From Hyalella azteca (taxonomy: Eukaryota > Arthropoda > Malacostraca > Amphipoda > Hyalellidae): DNA of 64,000 nucleotides. Where the stretch lies: contig NW_025931704.1 of NCBI RefSeq assembly GCF_000764305.2, positions 1 through 64,000 on the forward strand, read 5' to 3'. Of the stretch, positions 24,730 through 37,690 are shown piece by piece. The notes beneath the pieces were generated by a model that saw only the letters and a list, made by a program, of their open reading frames with translations, did no database searches and had not been told where the DNA came from. The first letter of the stretch is position 1, and the number at the start of each line of letters is the position of its first letter. The position numbers and the translations under genes are program-made.

Positions 24730-26700
24730 AAACCTTGCCAGATCATTCCTGATTCAAGTTTATATACCAGAAATGATTACGCTTCCCGTAAACTACTCAA
24801 ATTTTGTACATTATGTTGTTCTATAAAAAAATGTGGATATTCTGTAAACAAAAATTTGAATACATCCAGAGGTCTTCTGCTCAGTGGGAGAAAACCAGCA
24901 CATACACACTAACTATAACAGAAAAAATCGAAAAGCATAAGCAAGATTTCGCTCTCTAAAAAAAAAAAATTCTCATACAACGGTACAACACGACTGCATG
25001 AAATATTCCAAATAAAAATAAGACTCCATAGTAAAATAATTTATGAGAAAACAACCAAACCAAAGATTGCGGCAATTTGTTGGCTGCTACTACTTAATGT
25101 ATGTAAGTAGCTCCTCTCATTAGGTACCAATTGTTAATTGATAATTAACAGATTATTCTGCTCAATGCCATGCTTATGATTATCGTTGGGGAAAATTTGA
25201 TCTTAATCAAAAATTTATCTACAATCGCACAAACTATTGTAATGAGAAAACGAGAAAATTGTTACAAATATTCAGAACAAGTAATTATAATTGATGGGAT
25301 CATACCACAGGATAGATTGTTAAGAAATACTGTGCTAGATCTGTGTCTTGGTTTTACCACCTGAGGTCATAAGCTTACAGGATTGTGAGGGTAAACTGAG
25401 GGTAGCACCAAACTCCAGCCATAACCCCTCATGAGCAGCTTTGCTCATGCTCACTTAGCTCCCATTAACATACCTATTGTAAGTTGTGCTCACATTAAAT
25501 GATGTACAGGTTGAAAAGGGTGCTACATATTGTAAATGATGTTTACATTTATAACAAACCGGTATAGTAAACATTTACAAAATCATTCTAAAATTTACTG
25601 CCTTGAAGTCACAATGTTCAAATTCACAGCAAATCCTGCAGCGTGTGAAATTTTATATGGGTACGCTAACATGGGATTTCGTTCAGATGATGTTGGATTT
25701 AATTGAGAAGAATAAGTGTCATGCTTGGCATGATTAGATTGGCAACTCATATTGTCCTTAGAACCTGTCAGCTACAGTATTTAAAAATGTGCAAGATTTT
25801 AGTACCAGCTAATTTGACACAATACATGCATTATTTGGCATGCTGCATATGTTGTACATTGATTTAATAGATCTCTTAAATGCATCCATCATATATAAAA
25901 AACTTAGTTTACTACAAGATCAAATTCTGAACAACATTTTGTATTTTGATCATTCAAATAATATTGTACCTTAAAATAACAAGGATTGGAAATGATATCA
26001 TACCAATAATTGTTTCTAATGAAATAAATAACAAGGATTGGAAATGGTCTCATACCAATAATTGTTTCTAATGAAATAAATAACAAATTAGAACAAAGTT
26101 GGTCTTCAGGATATTCTCTGCAGGTGAGTACCTACATACACTTTTGAAAAATTATGAACCATAAGCTCAATGGCATTGAAAAACTTTAAAATAAGAAGAA
26201 AGTTTGAAGGCAGAGAACAATGGCAGAGACGACTAGTGCCACCATAAAATGCATAAGAAGTACACAGGAAAAACAGCTCAATATTCATGGCTGCAGCTAT
26301 CACTCATCAGTTCATATTTTTAATTTTTAATGCTAAATTTCATGCTGCAATGCCAATGATTCAAAGACACAATAGCACTCGGGTATAGAAAAGTCTAAAT
26401 CAATGCTTCTGCCACAGGAACACCACTGAAAATATGAAATACAGTTGAATTGGAGGCAGGCAGGATTCAAGACTTATGAAAAGCATGGAAGTATTGAAGC
26501 CCAATAGTAGGAAAGAGGCAAGAATGACGGTTGAATAATTCAAAACATTTTCATTTCATAGAGCTTGAGGCAAGATTTATAGCTCATGACAATGAATCAG
26601 GCTAGATATACTGGTACCTAGGATGCATTCAATATTAGAATGATGACTTGCACATTGGATAAATGAATCATTTGCAGCAACATCCTGCAGTATGACTGAA
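24730..26700. other. Intergenic DNA downstream of the TLC gene
   Basis: No gene recognised. A two-copy repeat (about 56 bp, AACAAGGATTGGAAATG and following) lies at 25977-26095. Confidence 0.5.
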
Positions 26701-26729
26701 GCGCAGAGTCATATTTACGCAGAGTAAAT

Positions 26730-26859
26730 TTAGTCATATTTTGCCACATAGTGAGGCTGGAGGAAGAAGACAGCAAACACGCCACGCAGCATCAGGAAGA
26801 GCCAGTAGAGCTGAGGAGCCAGCACCAGTGAGCTGCCTAAATGGCAATGCCATGGCACC
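26730..26859 (-). CDS. TLC-domain membrane protein (TLCD3/FAM57-like), last exon
   Basis: Final coding exon, found by continuing the TLC protein across an intron; it is too short to show as a stand-alone open frame. The acceptor is tgtgcag before base 26859. AG from the first exon plus G makes Arg, after which the frame reads VPWHCHLGSSLVLAPQLYW, then a last hydrophobic segment (LFLMLRGVFAVFFL) and a short tail ending KYD, stop TAA at 26732-26730. The Pro-Gln-Leu-Tyr-Trp motif before the last membrane segment is characteristic of the family and confirms the join. The total is 269 aa, close to the family's usual 250-270. No AATAAA was found close downstream. Confidence 0.85.
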
Positions 26860-27069
26860 CTGCACATACATTAATACAAATCAATTTCTTGAATCCTGGG
26901 ACACTTGAAATGTATAAAAACATATATCAAAATAATAAAACATCTTTTACCAAGGTATTGGAGCAAGACATGACATTTCATAACAAGGGTTGCCCACATC
27001 AAAATTGTGTTTAGTGTTCAAGAATAAACTGTGACTAACAACATGAACTAAAATCTTAAAACTTCTCAC

Positions 27070-27749
27070 CTGGCAAGAGAAACCAAGTAGGACATTCCTT
27101 TGCTCTGCTGTTGCAGATATGTCAGATACATGTACGGGAACATCACTACACGACACATGGCAAATACAATGGTCATAAGAACACCATTTGTGATGTACAG
27201 CTTTGAGGACTTCAAACCAAACTTGCTGAGGATTATCCGCATGTTCACAAAAGGAGTAGATATTTCGGTCAGGTAGAAGCAGCCAGTGAAGAAGTCTCCC
27301 ATATCAGAGTAGTAGATTAGAGCAGGGAACAGGAAAAATATCAGGATGAAGTGATGAACAACCATCATGAGATGGCGTTTCAAGTAGAGCTTGAAGTCGT
27401 CTCCCCAGGACAAACCCTTGGCATCGTCATGAAGTCGGTGGGAGATGTACATGGCAATGAAATCATAAATGAAATAAGCAGAGCCAATGGTTGAATAAGG
27501 AACAGAAAACCAGTGTTTTGCAGAGACAACATCATGTCGAGTGGCTAGAACGATGAAGATGCCTGCACCACCACAGAAGAATCCTTGGACGGATGACACA
27601 CATCCTTCAGATATTTGATGCTTGTCAACCCAAGATAATATGGTAGAGTTTTGAAAAACTTTTTTTATAGTTGTAAGACATGCAAAGTATAGGGCCCACC
27701 AGGCAATAAATGAATAGATCCATAATAAAATTTGACTCTCAGGTAACAT
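27070..27749 (-). CDS. TLC-domain membrane protein (TLCD3/FAM57-like), main exon
   Basis: Main coding exon of a multi-pass membrane protein with a TLC (TRAM-LAG1-CLN8) domain. I take the ATG at 27749-27747 (protein MLPESQILLW) because a consensus acceptor (gattcttttcag before 27755) lies just upstream, so the upstream in-frame Met codons are probably intronic and a non-coding 5' exon lies further out. Several hydrophobic segments are visible: near the N-terminus, around ARHDVV..HWFSVPY, around FLFPALIYYSD, and near GVLMTIVFAMCRVVMFPYMY. The His-rich segment KRHLMMVVHHFILI is typical of TLC proteins. The exon ends at AG|gtgaga and joins the exon at 26859. TLCD3/FAM57 proteins are linked to ceramide and lipid metabolism in the ER or plasma membrane; the exact paralogue cannot be set from sequence alone. 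Confidence 0.85.
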
Positions 27750-27799
27750 TTTTATCTGAAAAGAATCAAGAATCATCAAGAATGTGAATCATGGACCAG

Positions 27800-29390
27800 C
27801 TCATCAGAATTAAAAGCTGTTTATCAACTGAAGAACGCAACCAAGTTTGTAAGAATCAAATGCCCTAAATATTAATCTATAAATAGAATTCATAAACTGG
27901 AGACCAAGTGAGCCTGTGAACTACAGTTCTTTAAAAATTTCTCTGTACACTTTCAAGTTTATATATTTTCCCATCAATAAGACTGATAACATATACCTAT
28001 TCATCATTTTAAATCAGACACACTATCTATTAACAAAATTTGTCTCCATAGATCCCATAGGTAGTTTTAGATGATGAACAATTGAAAATTGAACAGAATA
28101 TTTTCATTGCAAGCATAGTCTTAAATTATTTCTATTCATTTAATTTCAAACATATAGTGGGAACATGAAGAAGTAATGAAGCAATAGAATTACCAGCACA
28201 TGCTTATTAATATCTACCTATTGTTAGAAATAATAACTGTATTCAGAAAATGATACTTGAAATAAACAAATGATATATTTACAACATGAGCAGAACAACA
28301 ATGACACACTCAAATTAAAAAAAAATTATCCCCACTAAATCTTGTTGCCTAAATGGGTATACTATCAAATAGGGTAATAAAGGATAATTTTGAATGTTTT
28401 CTGTTACTAGCTTCTTACCATGAAACATTTCATAAACAAGTATATATGGTACCTCTAAAAAAATTTCATTTTTTATTTGTAAGGTGCCAGATTTAAAAGA
28501 AAAGTGTCCCAAATTACCACTGAGAACAGGGTAATTCAGAACACTTGAAATAAAGCTTTATTTTAAAACGCTTGAAGCATGCAGAGTGCTTGAAGCACCA
28601 AAAACTCAGGAATTATTTTCAGGAATCAGGAATGATATTCAGAAATGCTATTCATAAATGAAATTCAGGAATCAGGATCAATATTGTTCATTTTTTAATT
28701 TTCTGTGATGACTGGTTGGTCATTGAATCTGAGTATCAGTATCATAAAATTTGGAGACCAGTTGTAAAATTGTTTGAGAATAGAGATCCTAAGTCCTTCA
28801 ATACCGAACAGATTTGATATAATTTTGGAATGGGAGTTTTTATTATCAATACGCTCCCGCAGATTTTAACATGACTTACTTTTCATTTAAAGCGAATTTT
28901 GATCAACCAAGACACTTGTAATTCCTTTGATAGCAAACAGATTTTTTTTTGAATTTTGGAATAAGTAGCTATTATCAATACACTGTGGTAGGAATTATTA
29001 GAGAAGCTTACATTAATTAGTTTTTCAGTAAAATAAATAAGCATATTTTTTAAGCAACCTAAGCACTCATAGCTCCTATTCAGTGCAGAAAAGCCAGGTT
29101 TCTCTTCCCTGTGGGTATGAATGAATATGCAAATACTGTACCCTTTACAATAAATATTTCGTATATCAAAGTAAATACGGTACAGTAGTTAAATATTTTA
29201 TGATAAATTAATCATAAGACTTGAAATGAAGCAGAATTTTAACAGAGGTATTTATATTTAAACATACGCCAGTAGTATAGCTTTCAGATACCGGTATGCA
29301 TCATATGAATAAATTTCATTATAGAAATTCAAAATTAAACTTGCTGAGCCGTGATGTCTGAGGATACATTGAATTGTAATGTCCAACATT
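27800..29390. other. Upstream flank of the TLC gene with a repeat relic
   Basis: Presumed 5' UTR, intron and promoter area of the TLC gene. The segment 28370-28560 on the minus strand matches the repeat at 12470-12620 (GGTAATTTGGGA, then GGCACCTTACAAAT and TTTATGAAATGTTTCATGG). Confidence 0.45.
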
Positions 29391-29402
29391 AAATGTCAGA
29401 CT

Positions 29403-29980
29403 TTTTAGTGCATTTTCTCATTTATGAAAAAATACACTATATGCTCGTCATATCTGTCTTTCTGTCCATCCGTCACTTTATGTTTTCATCGACAAGAAAA
29501 TGTGCTCTCTAATATTAGACTTTGTCTGTCTGTCTGTCCGTCTGTGAAATCATGTTTTTGTTGACAATAAACTGCGCTCTCTAATAGACTAATATTAGAC
29601 TTTGTTTATCTGTCTGTCCGTCCGTCCATCCATGACTTCATGTTTTCATTGATGAGAAAATGCGCTCTCTAATATTAGACTTCGTCTGTCCATCCGTGAC
29701 TTCATGTTTTTGTTGACGAGAAAATTACCTCTCTAATATTAGACTTTTGCCATCCATCTGTCTGTCCGTCCGTGACTTATGTTTTCATCAACGAGAAAAT
29801 GCACTCTCTAATATTACACTTTGTCTGTCTGTCTGTCCATCCGTGACTTCATGTTTTCGTCAACAAGAAAATGAGCTCTCTGTCACTAACTGCAGTGAGT
29901 ACTGAGTTTAAGTGAGTTATATTACAGACATGGCAAGCACAATAGTACATTTTTTTCATAAATGAGCAAATGCGCTAAAA
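29403..29980 (+). repeat. Expanded GACA-type element with inverted ends, copy 2
   Basis: It begins TTTTAGTGCATTTTCTCATT and ends with the inverted form CATAAATGAGCAAATGCGCT. Inside, the module CATGTTTTCATCGACGAGAA plus CTCTCTAATATTAGACTTTG plus a GTCT run is repeated about six times. The last unit carries CACTAACTGCAGTGAGTACTG, a variant of the family palindrome. Confidence 0.75.
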
Positions 29981-29989
29981 ATTGGCATC

Positions 29990-31570
29990 GTTAAATAGTA
30001 TACATAGATTGGGTATTACCTCTTCATAGTATATAATTCAGTTGTTAAAAATTTTATATTGATTCAATAAATTTGTACAAAGAATTAAATTAATGCTTCT
30101 ACAAAGCATTGTGCATTGGGATCGGAGTGCTCGCTGCCAGCCGCAGATAGTTTGTAGCGCATATTGCATGGTTGCCAAAGGCACTCTTATGGAGTTTCTG
30201 TTAAATACCTACTAATTGCTTTTTTGGATCTCCTATTATTGATTTCACATGTACATATGAGCAGAGTGATACTAACAATGCTAATAAGTTATAATGGTTA
30301 TTTTTTATTACTGCAATTAATACAGTTCATGACCATTTCTTTTGAATTAAGTCCATAGGAAATCCATTGCTTATTTTTTGGTTTGGATAATATGAAGGCA
30401 TTTAAGAAAGCTTGGATTGCTATTCTTCTTATGACTTGCCTAAGTTGATGCTAGCCATCTCATTGGACAGACTGCTTTGAAACTTCAACCAATCAGCCAT
30501 GGAGCGTCAACCAGCCGCAGCTGGCAGCACGCAGCCGGCCTGCAGCAGTGAGCAGCCTTCAGTGGTTGAGTAGAATAAATAGAATTTGTGGTGGAAGGTG
30601 TAGTGACCTTGACACTCCAATTATGACAGAGTTCTCCAATTTCCCAAAACTCATGTTCTTGTCACTAGACTGCAGAACAAGAGGAGGAGGTAGTTGGGAA
30701 GACCTATTTTTTTTCTAAAATATTGCAGGCTTACGTCAGTTACGTCACAATGTGGCAAAGATTTGTGACTATCTAAAAAGCAATAATTTCAATCCAAATG
30801 AATTGGCAAGATCTTTCTGAAATCTGAAGGGGGTTGTGTAAATTTTGCCACTGATCTGTCATCATAAATCTTCAGAATTCAGATATTTACCCATTTTCTG
30901 CATCGGTGCATCCTGGGCCTCAGGGACCTGGGCTAACCTGGCTAAGTCCTAAGTGAGCTTCAATCTTTTTTATCTTCATCTTCATGCATAATTTTTTTAA
31001 TATTTTGGGGTTTTGGGCTGATAACTTGGGCACAGGCTGCACAGCTTTAGCGCGGTTTAGCCCCATACATTAGGCAATTTAGGCCTTCAGCTAATAAGCC
31101 TCATTTTCTCTCTTCACTTAGGGTTAGGGCCTAGGGGTAAAATTGAGTTTGAGTATGTCTGTCTTGCAGCCTTGCAGGTAAAATTTTCAATTGGGCACAG
31201 ACTTACAGTACAGAGCAGCTAGCCAGCTACCCATGCGGCCATGCCTGATTGACATGGCTCTACCAAATAGTGAATAACTGTTTTTATAGGAAGAATATTA
31301 TGGTTTGAGACTTTTAAATACGTCTGTGAATATATTAGGAATCCATTAAGGAATAATTATATCATTGAATAATTATATCCTAACTGCAACTCCAAAGGTG
31401 TATAGTACTATAGGCTCCGCTATAGTATAGTAACTACTAACTAGTAAGTATACACCTATCACTATAGGTGTAAACCTGGTGTATAGCACTGTATAGTGTA
31501 TACTATAGTATAGGGCCTAGTATAGGCTATAGTAATAGTAAACTATACACCAAAGGTGATAGTTAGCTAT
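29990..31570. other. Intergenic DNA, partly GC-richer
   Basis: No gene recognised. The segment 31380-31560 is a run of imperfect TATAGTA/TACACC words with several short inverted pairs. Confidence 0.45.
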
Positions 31571-31592
31571 TTACAGATCACAGCTTTCAGCT

Positions 31593-31787
31593 TTGACAGC
31601 TTCAGCAATCAGCATGACTGTCAGTATGCCACCAGCCACGTCTGTTCGACGATCGGCGTCACGATTTTCCAGAACTAAGTGCAGCCGGTCGCCGGAGGCT
31701 AGCCCTGCAGGCTGCAGCGATGTGTGCGAGATAGTAAGCCGGAATTTAGCCAGTGCTGCGGCTAGGTATTTCATGATCAAGCAGAAG
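31593..31787 (+). CDS. Putative first coding exon, function unknown
   Basis: A GC-rich island of about 200 bases in AT-rich surroundings. The frame opens at ATG 31593 and runs 65 codons, Ser/Arg/Ala-rich then CEIVSRNLASAAARYFMIKQK, to a strong donor AAG|gtaagc at 31788. No matching downstream exon was recognised. The opposite strand is also open (about 69 codons), so coding status and strand are uncertain. Confidence 0.3.
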
Positions 31788-32199
31788 GTAAGCCAACAAA
31801 GTAACTATTTTAAATGTATTATGAAGTCGCCTCTCGAATTTTATTCCGGACACTCATTCTCACAGCTACCAAGGTCAAATCAACATTGACAAACCACCAG
31901 CAAGTATCTAGAGACTAGACCTAGAGGTAGACCGTAGAGTAACCGAAGAGCCGGGAAGTTCATGCGTATCTGCAACTTGTACTTCAGGCCTCAGCTATCT
32001 CTATTTCTCCGGACTCCGGAGTAAAATATGTTCACGAAATACCAGGAATACATCAATATAAATTAAAATAATTAATTAATACTGTTCAAACTATAAGATG
32101 AACAACATATCCCTGAATTTTATGACATTGAGCTACGCTTTTAAACACTTTAAAAATACATTTAAAATAGCACAAATAATGATTATCGAGAGAGTAATG

Positions 32200-32450
32200 A
32201 TTGAAAAGTCTAGTGTGGAAAAAAATCTCAGAGTTTGTGTCGACAAGGAGCTGAAATTTTCGAAGCATGTTGAAACGCAAGCTAAAACATCCAACAAACT
32301 TCTTGGACTAATCAGACGCTCATATACGAAATCTAGATGCAGAAGCAATGAAGCAGTTGTTTGTTGCTGTCGTGCGCCCGAATCTAGAGTTTGGAAACGT
32401 TGCGTGGTCACCGAGATTTGAAAAGGACAAAAATTTAATATACTTTACTC
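32200..32450 (+). mobile_element. Non-LTR retrotransposon reverse-transcriptase fragment, frameshifted
   Basis: One frame reads EKNLRVCVDKELKFSKHVE and then NKLLGLIRRSYT; after about 32340 a different frame continues MKQLFVAVVRPNLEFGNVAW and SPRFEKD. Together these are the conserved motifs near the end of reverse transcriptases of non-LTR elements. The frame change shows that the copy is dead. The 5' part of the element is missing. Confidence 0.8.
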
Positions 32451-32459
32451 GATTAAGCT

Positions 32460-35400
32460 AATTTAGGTCTCTAATTGCTAATTTTTATAATTGTATCTGA
32501 AATTGTTAGGCGAAAATTGCCTGCATGCCGAATTTTAGATCTCTAGAGCAATCAGAAGTGGGCTAATTTTCGTTGTCAATGTTAAGAACAAACAAACAAA
32601 CGCGAAGCTAAGTTAAGAAAAACGTGTTAATAATAATAACTCGGCTTACCATCGTAAATTTAAAATAATGTTCCTACCTGTTTCTTCTTTTTATTGCTAT
32701 ATATTGATTTAGTGCATATTTTCACATGAATATGCTTTCGATAAATTTCATTCTCTGTTTTTTTTTTCAAGAGAAATTTGGAAGTTACGGAGAATGTCGA
32801 CCAACTTTAAGTAACTCCTACTAAAGCCTAAAGCGACACTTTCATGGTCGTATCGGTGCCAATGCGATTGATCGGTACTGCCCGCCGTTGTAGTTAACAA
32901 ATCTGATCAGTTAGACTTTAGAGGACCGAGTGCGCAACCAACCACGATGGTCATTTATTTAATTTAATTTTATTGTTTAGTATCATTCTCTCGGAGCACT
33001 TTATGTATAGACAGACAAAAATGCGCCAAATGAGTATTACAGGAAGTATTAAGTCCCAGTACGAACCTTTCTTTATCAAAATACATTTAATATTAGATTC
33101 GGATGTTATATTATGCGACTAATGGAATCTCTGTCAATAGAATAGTTTATTCAAATAAATTTATTACTATTCTGACAGACAATGTTTGGAAATCATGTTT
33201 CATTAAATAAAATCATGCTAAAGGTGGATAGGACTGTAAGGAATTAGTGTGCAACGTTATTTTGAACACGCCGGGAAGTGTTTATATGAATTTTCGCGTA
33301 AGAAACTGCAACACTAAATTCAAAACTAAAATAATTAAATCAAGTCCAATTCATGCTATATTGTCGAAAAATTTGATTGTTTCAGGATTGAATATTTCTC
33401 TACTACGGTGTAGGACAGGACTGAAGTTAATGGTCAAGTCTTTAATGAAGAGGGAAAGTGTTTATCTGTTTAAAATAGCTCATGCTATTTTTAAACTATA
33501 TTTTCACTGAAAAACATGAGTGATCTTCGCAAACCGCGGCAGGTGAGTCCTGTTGGCAATCCTGCGTCACAACATCGTCAGGTGCGTTCAACTCACTGGG
33601 TCACGGAGCATCTCATTCACAAACACATTATAACCAAGTAATAATTTACGTCAAAGTTCTGGAGCAATAACTCGTCTTGGATTTCTATTGTTCTCGTTCA
33701 AAAATACTAAGAAAAGTTTACTGCAGAGGTGAAATATTTTATTCATCGTTAGATTTATAAGCTAAGCTTTAAAACTTGTCAGAGTTGGACGCTTGCTCAG
33801 GTATTCCGTCAGTGAAACTTTGAATGTCGTGAGGATCGCATGTAAGTGCCTTGTGCTCTCACAACACAACTTCGGTCTCTTCCGCAACTCTAAATTAAAA
33901 ATATATTGGTTGTATATCACGTTTTCTATTTCTGAAAAATCTCATTATATCCTGGTTAATGATTGCTATGAAAGCTTTTTCAAACGAAGTTGAAATTTAG
34001 GAAGAGTGTTCGGCGTTTTCGTGCGGACGCATACGAACAAATTCTGTTAGGATGTGACGAGGTTAACAAGAGGTTGTCCTCGACGCCTCCTCCATACCTG
34101 CACTCGTGACTTTAACCTCATTAGAAAGTCTGCATTGAATTTTAAACGATATGTTACATGCTGAACTTTCGGAAAACTTTAAAGACATTTTTCGAACATT
34201 TAAGAAAATATTTCAATTAAATCACGTTCTCAATATCGTAAAAATTGTGTAAAGTTTTAAAGTAATAATCAGTAACAGAGGTAAATTTTACTTCCATGTA
34301 TAATAATCAAATTTATGTACAAAATTAAAGTTATATTATGATAAGATTAAACGATTCAAAGCAAAGCTTCTGGTGACCGTATTGCGCGTTCATCCTTGTA
34401 ATTTAAAAAATAAATAATCGAAATAAATAATCGAAACATGAAGCGAAAAAAATCGAATTATTTAAAACGGAGGATTTTTTATTTCTTTGACACAGTCTAA
34501 ATTCATTGAAATATTTTTTTGTTATTTCTCTCGTGCGATGTTACCTCTGATCATCGGTGGACTGTGATAATCCGTCGTAACTGACAATAATTTATTTTAA
34601 TTTTTACTAAATTTATACAATTTAAATATGTTTGAGCTGTCATGATAAAAATTAGATAAATACAACTTTACTATCTTTGTTATGAGTCTCCTGCCGTAAT
34701 TCATTGAGTAGTAATATCATTATATCTATCTAATTCGTGACTCATATTGTTGATGCACTATTATTTTCATAGACATAATTCCGCTTTTGATTTGACTGAA
34801 GCGCTCTAACACATTCAGTTTTGTTCACTCTGGCAGTGGGATAAAACATTGTCAATTGAGGCATAAAACTTAATTTGAATGTACATTTATAAGCGTGTAC
34901 GACTTACAGTAACAGTGTACAGGAAAGTTATATAGTTGTAATGTAGGTTATAATGTTCCTGCTTATGTGACGCTGTAACTGCAGGCATCATTCAACTTGT
35001 TGATATCAGCAATCCGCAGTGATTGTTGCTCTTCAATCCTCAACAATATTCAAGTCAAGTTGAGGGCTGTTCAACTCCATTCAAACTCACTCAACGTTGT
35101 GCTTCACTTCATAGTTCAACTCTGCCCTCCATCGACATCGACTCCTGCTTTTTATGTTATTTCTAAGTACATTTATTCTGCTTGCTTTTGATCATTTTCA
35201 ACTCAAAGTTAAACTCGTCAGGCTGCCAAAAACTCGATCAAGTTTAGGACGTATTTTGAACACACAGCTTGATAAATGAGCTATAACATTTGTTAGCATA
35301 CATAATTGAATAATTTGTGAACCCAGCACATGAAGTGCCTGCTTATAGTCTCTTCTTGCTCGCCTAAAATCATTCATTATTAACTTAAAATTACTCTCAG

Positions 35401-35590
35401 CGTATCATCCACCGAGGGCAACAAAAAACACTATTATCTATGATCGTCACTGCGCCAGCGTTATCACCACCCAGCGATCATCAACCATTTTCATTTCACC
35501 ATCAATAAACAGTGTCACAACTTGACCAAAAATTATCACTCTACCATAAACGCTGCCCACCATAATCACTGTTCCGGTATCATTGCTTCA
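32460..35590. other. AT-rich intergenic DNA
   Basis: No gene, RNA or clear repeat recognised. Confidence 0.5.
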
Positions 35591-35599
35591 CCGCCAGCA

Positions 35600-35937
35600 C
35601 ATTATCACTCTACTACAACAACCTCTTACCATCACAATTGCTCTACTATCATCACTGCACCACCAGCAGACATCATCACAACAACCCTACTATCATCACT
35701 GTACCACCTGCTGACATCATCATAACTCCATCATCATCACTGCACCACCAGCAGACATCATCACAATTATACCACCACTATCACTGCAACATCATCACTG
35801 CACCAACAGCAGAAATCCTCACAACCACACCAGCATCATCACTGCACCACCACTGCACCACCACTGCACCATCACTGCACCACCACTGCACCACCACTGC
35901 ACCACCACACACTGCACCACCACTGCACCACAGTCAC
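35600..35937. repeat. CAC/ATC-rich simple repeat next to clarin exon A
   Basis: Irregular ATCATCACTGCACCACCA modules, becoming a CACTGCACCAC run from about 35840 up to the ATG at 35939. It lies where the 5' UTR or core promoter would be. Confidence 0.75.
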
Positions 35938-35938
35938 C

Positions 35939-36332
35939 ATGAACGTGTTCAAGCGTAGCCTGATCTTGCTGTCATTCGTGGGCTGCTGCGTGTGTCTGGC
36001 GCTCGTGGGCGCTGCGCTGGGTACGCGTCACTGGTTCGTCGCCAGCTGCCGTCAGCGGCTGAGACCGATACCTGGATCTGTCAGCCAGATAACAAGAACA
36101 AACACTGCCTTTAATAACACACAAATACAAGGTTCTAAGTCACAAGAACAAAGCTCAGACACGAGACAACAAAGTGAAACAGAACTTCAAAGTTCGAGCG
36201 CACAAGAAGAAAGTTCACGTACAAAGGAAGAAGTTTTCAGGCCAAACTCTACGGGATCGATCAACTTTGGACTTTTCCAAGGGGACTTGGAACTCAACGT
36301 TGGATTCGGGGAGAGATTAACGCATTTTCAAG
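35939..36332 (+). CDS. Clarin-family protein, candidate first exon A
   Basis: Starts at the ATG at 35939 directly after a CAC/TGC-rich simple repeat. It encodes MNVFKRSLIL and a first membrane helix (LLSFVGCCVCLALVGAALGT), then RHWFVASC, a hydrophilic Ser/Gln/Glu stretch, and INFGLFQGDLELN. The helix followed by Trp and the later Phe-Gly-Leu-Phe-x-Gly block is the clarin layout (TM1 plus start of extracellular loop 1). It ends with the donor CAAG|gtgagt at 36333, phase 1. The only acceptor I can see that continues a clarin in phase 1 is at 42214, shared with exon B at 41308. So this may be an alternative first exon, or the remnant of a tandem paralogue whose other exons are missing or unrecognised. 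The extra acidic/Ser insert distinguishes it from exon B. Confidence 0.6.
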
Positions 36333-36339
36333 GTGAGTT

Positions 36340-37690
36340 CAGTCTATCTTTATAGTCAATCTTCATTATTTCAGTAGATTTTTATTATGTATAACGACTT
36401 TAGTTTATGACTGCGCACTTTGCTATGATAATTTCCAGAATAACACCAAATTATTAGAACATTTTATATTGATAATTATGATTATATTTGATTGAAAATA
36501 CTAAGGTTATCAAATGACTAGAGTTTCTGTTAGTGTTATGTAGCCTGATGCATGTATAATTTTTCTGGTAAGAATTCATTAGAGTTCTTCCATATCATCT
36601 TTAATCAAACAAATGGAGTATACTATATTCATGTATAGTGTTTACTCACCATATACGAATTAATGCGGTATTCTAGTGTTCGCCTTGTGACGATCTTTAG
36701 AAACTAGTATGTGTGTTATTCATTAGACGTAGCGTCGTGTAATGTTATTCTTATCTGGATAGCAACATATTTGATTAAGGCCGAATTAAGACGATGCTAT
36801 TTGGTTGGTTCCCGAGCTGGTATGAACCGCTATTCTGGAATTCATCTCGCTCCCTGATGTTATTCATCTCGCTCCCTGAATTTACTCACGAATCGAACCA
36901 GTTTGTTCTAAAATGTTTGTTAGTAATGAATGACATCTTTTTAAACGCAGGCGATCTTCAAATATGGTGTTCTTTAGGGTGTGATTAACATTATTTTAAC
37001 GTCTTGACAACAGCAGACAAGCAGTAATGTTCTTTTTTTTTTGTTCATAGAGGAGCAATTTTACCATGTTTCAGTATTGTAGGTAAGCGATATTACCGTG
37101 TTTCAATACTCAAGAGTTACTAAAGAGGAGCAATGTTACTGTAGAGAAGCAATGTCATCGCTAGTTACAATACTGCCTGCACTCATTAATCGTATTTGTT
37201 TTAAGCACTATAAATACGACATACATTGAGCCATGAACGCATTTAAAAGCATCATAAAATATTTGAGAATGAGCCTAGAAAATAAAGATTGCTTCATTGA
37301 TTTGAAGTACATAATTCAAGTTCCAATATTCAACGAATTCTCTGGTCATTAATCGCACGCGTATAAATCAACAAATTCTGCCATCTAAAACTAATTAATG
37401 TTCCATATACACTCGCTAGCTAACCGATGAATTGCTCTCCTGTCACTCAGTATTATTTAAACTCGAAATCTGATGAAAAGAAATAATCCAGCCGTAACTA
37501 ATGGCTCAGCGTCTGAACAAACGCGCAGGAAGAAATTTCGCACCAGGCAGAGATACAATAAAAAAAGACTAGGAGAAACTAACGCAGAATAAAAACAAGA
37601 AATCAGAGAGCGCAAATAAACTGCGGCAGAAGCTCAGTGTAGGTAAGAGAGACTGCGGGCCTGGGGAAAGTTGTAACGCTCAGCTTATAG
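36340..37690. other. Intron or intergenic DNA after clarin exon A
   Basis: No second clarin exon recognised; AT-rich with no clear open frame of note. Confidence 0.45.
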
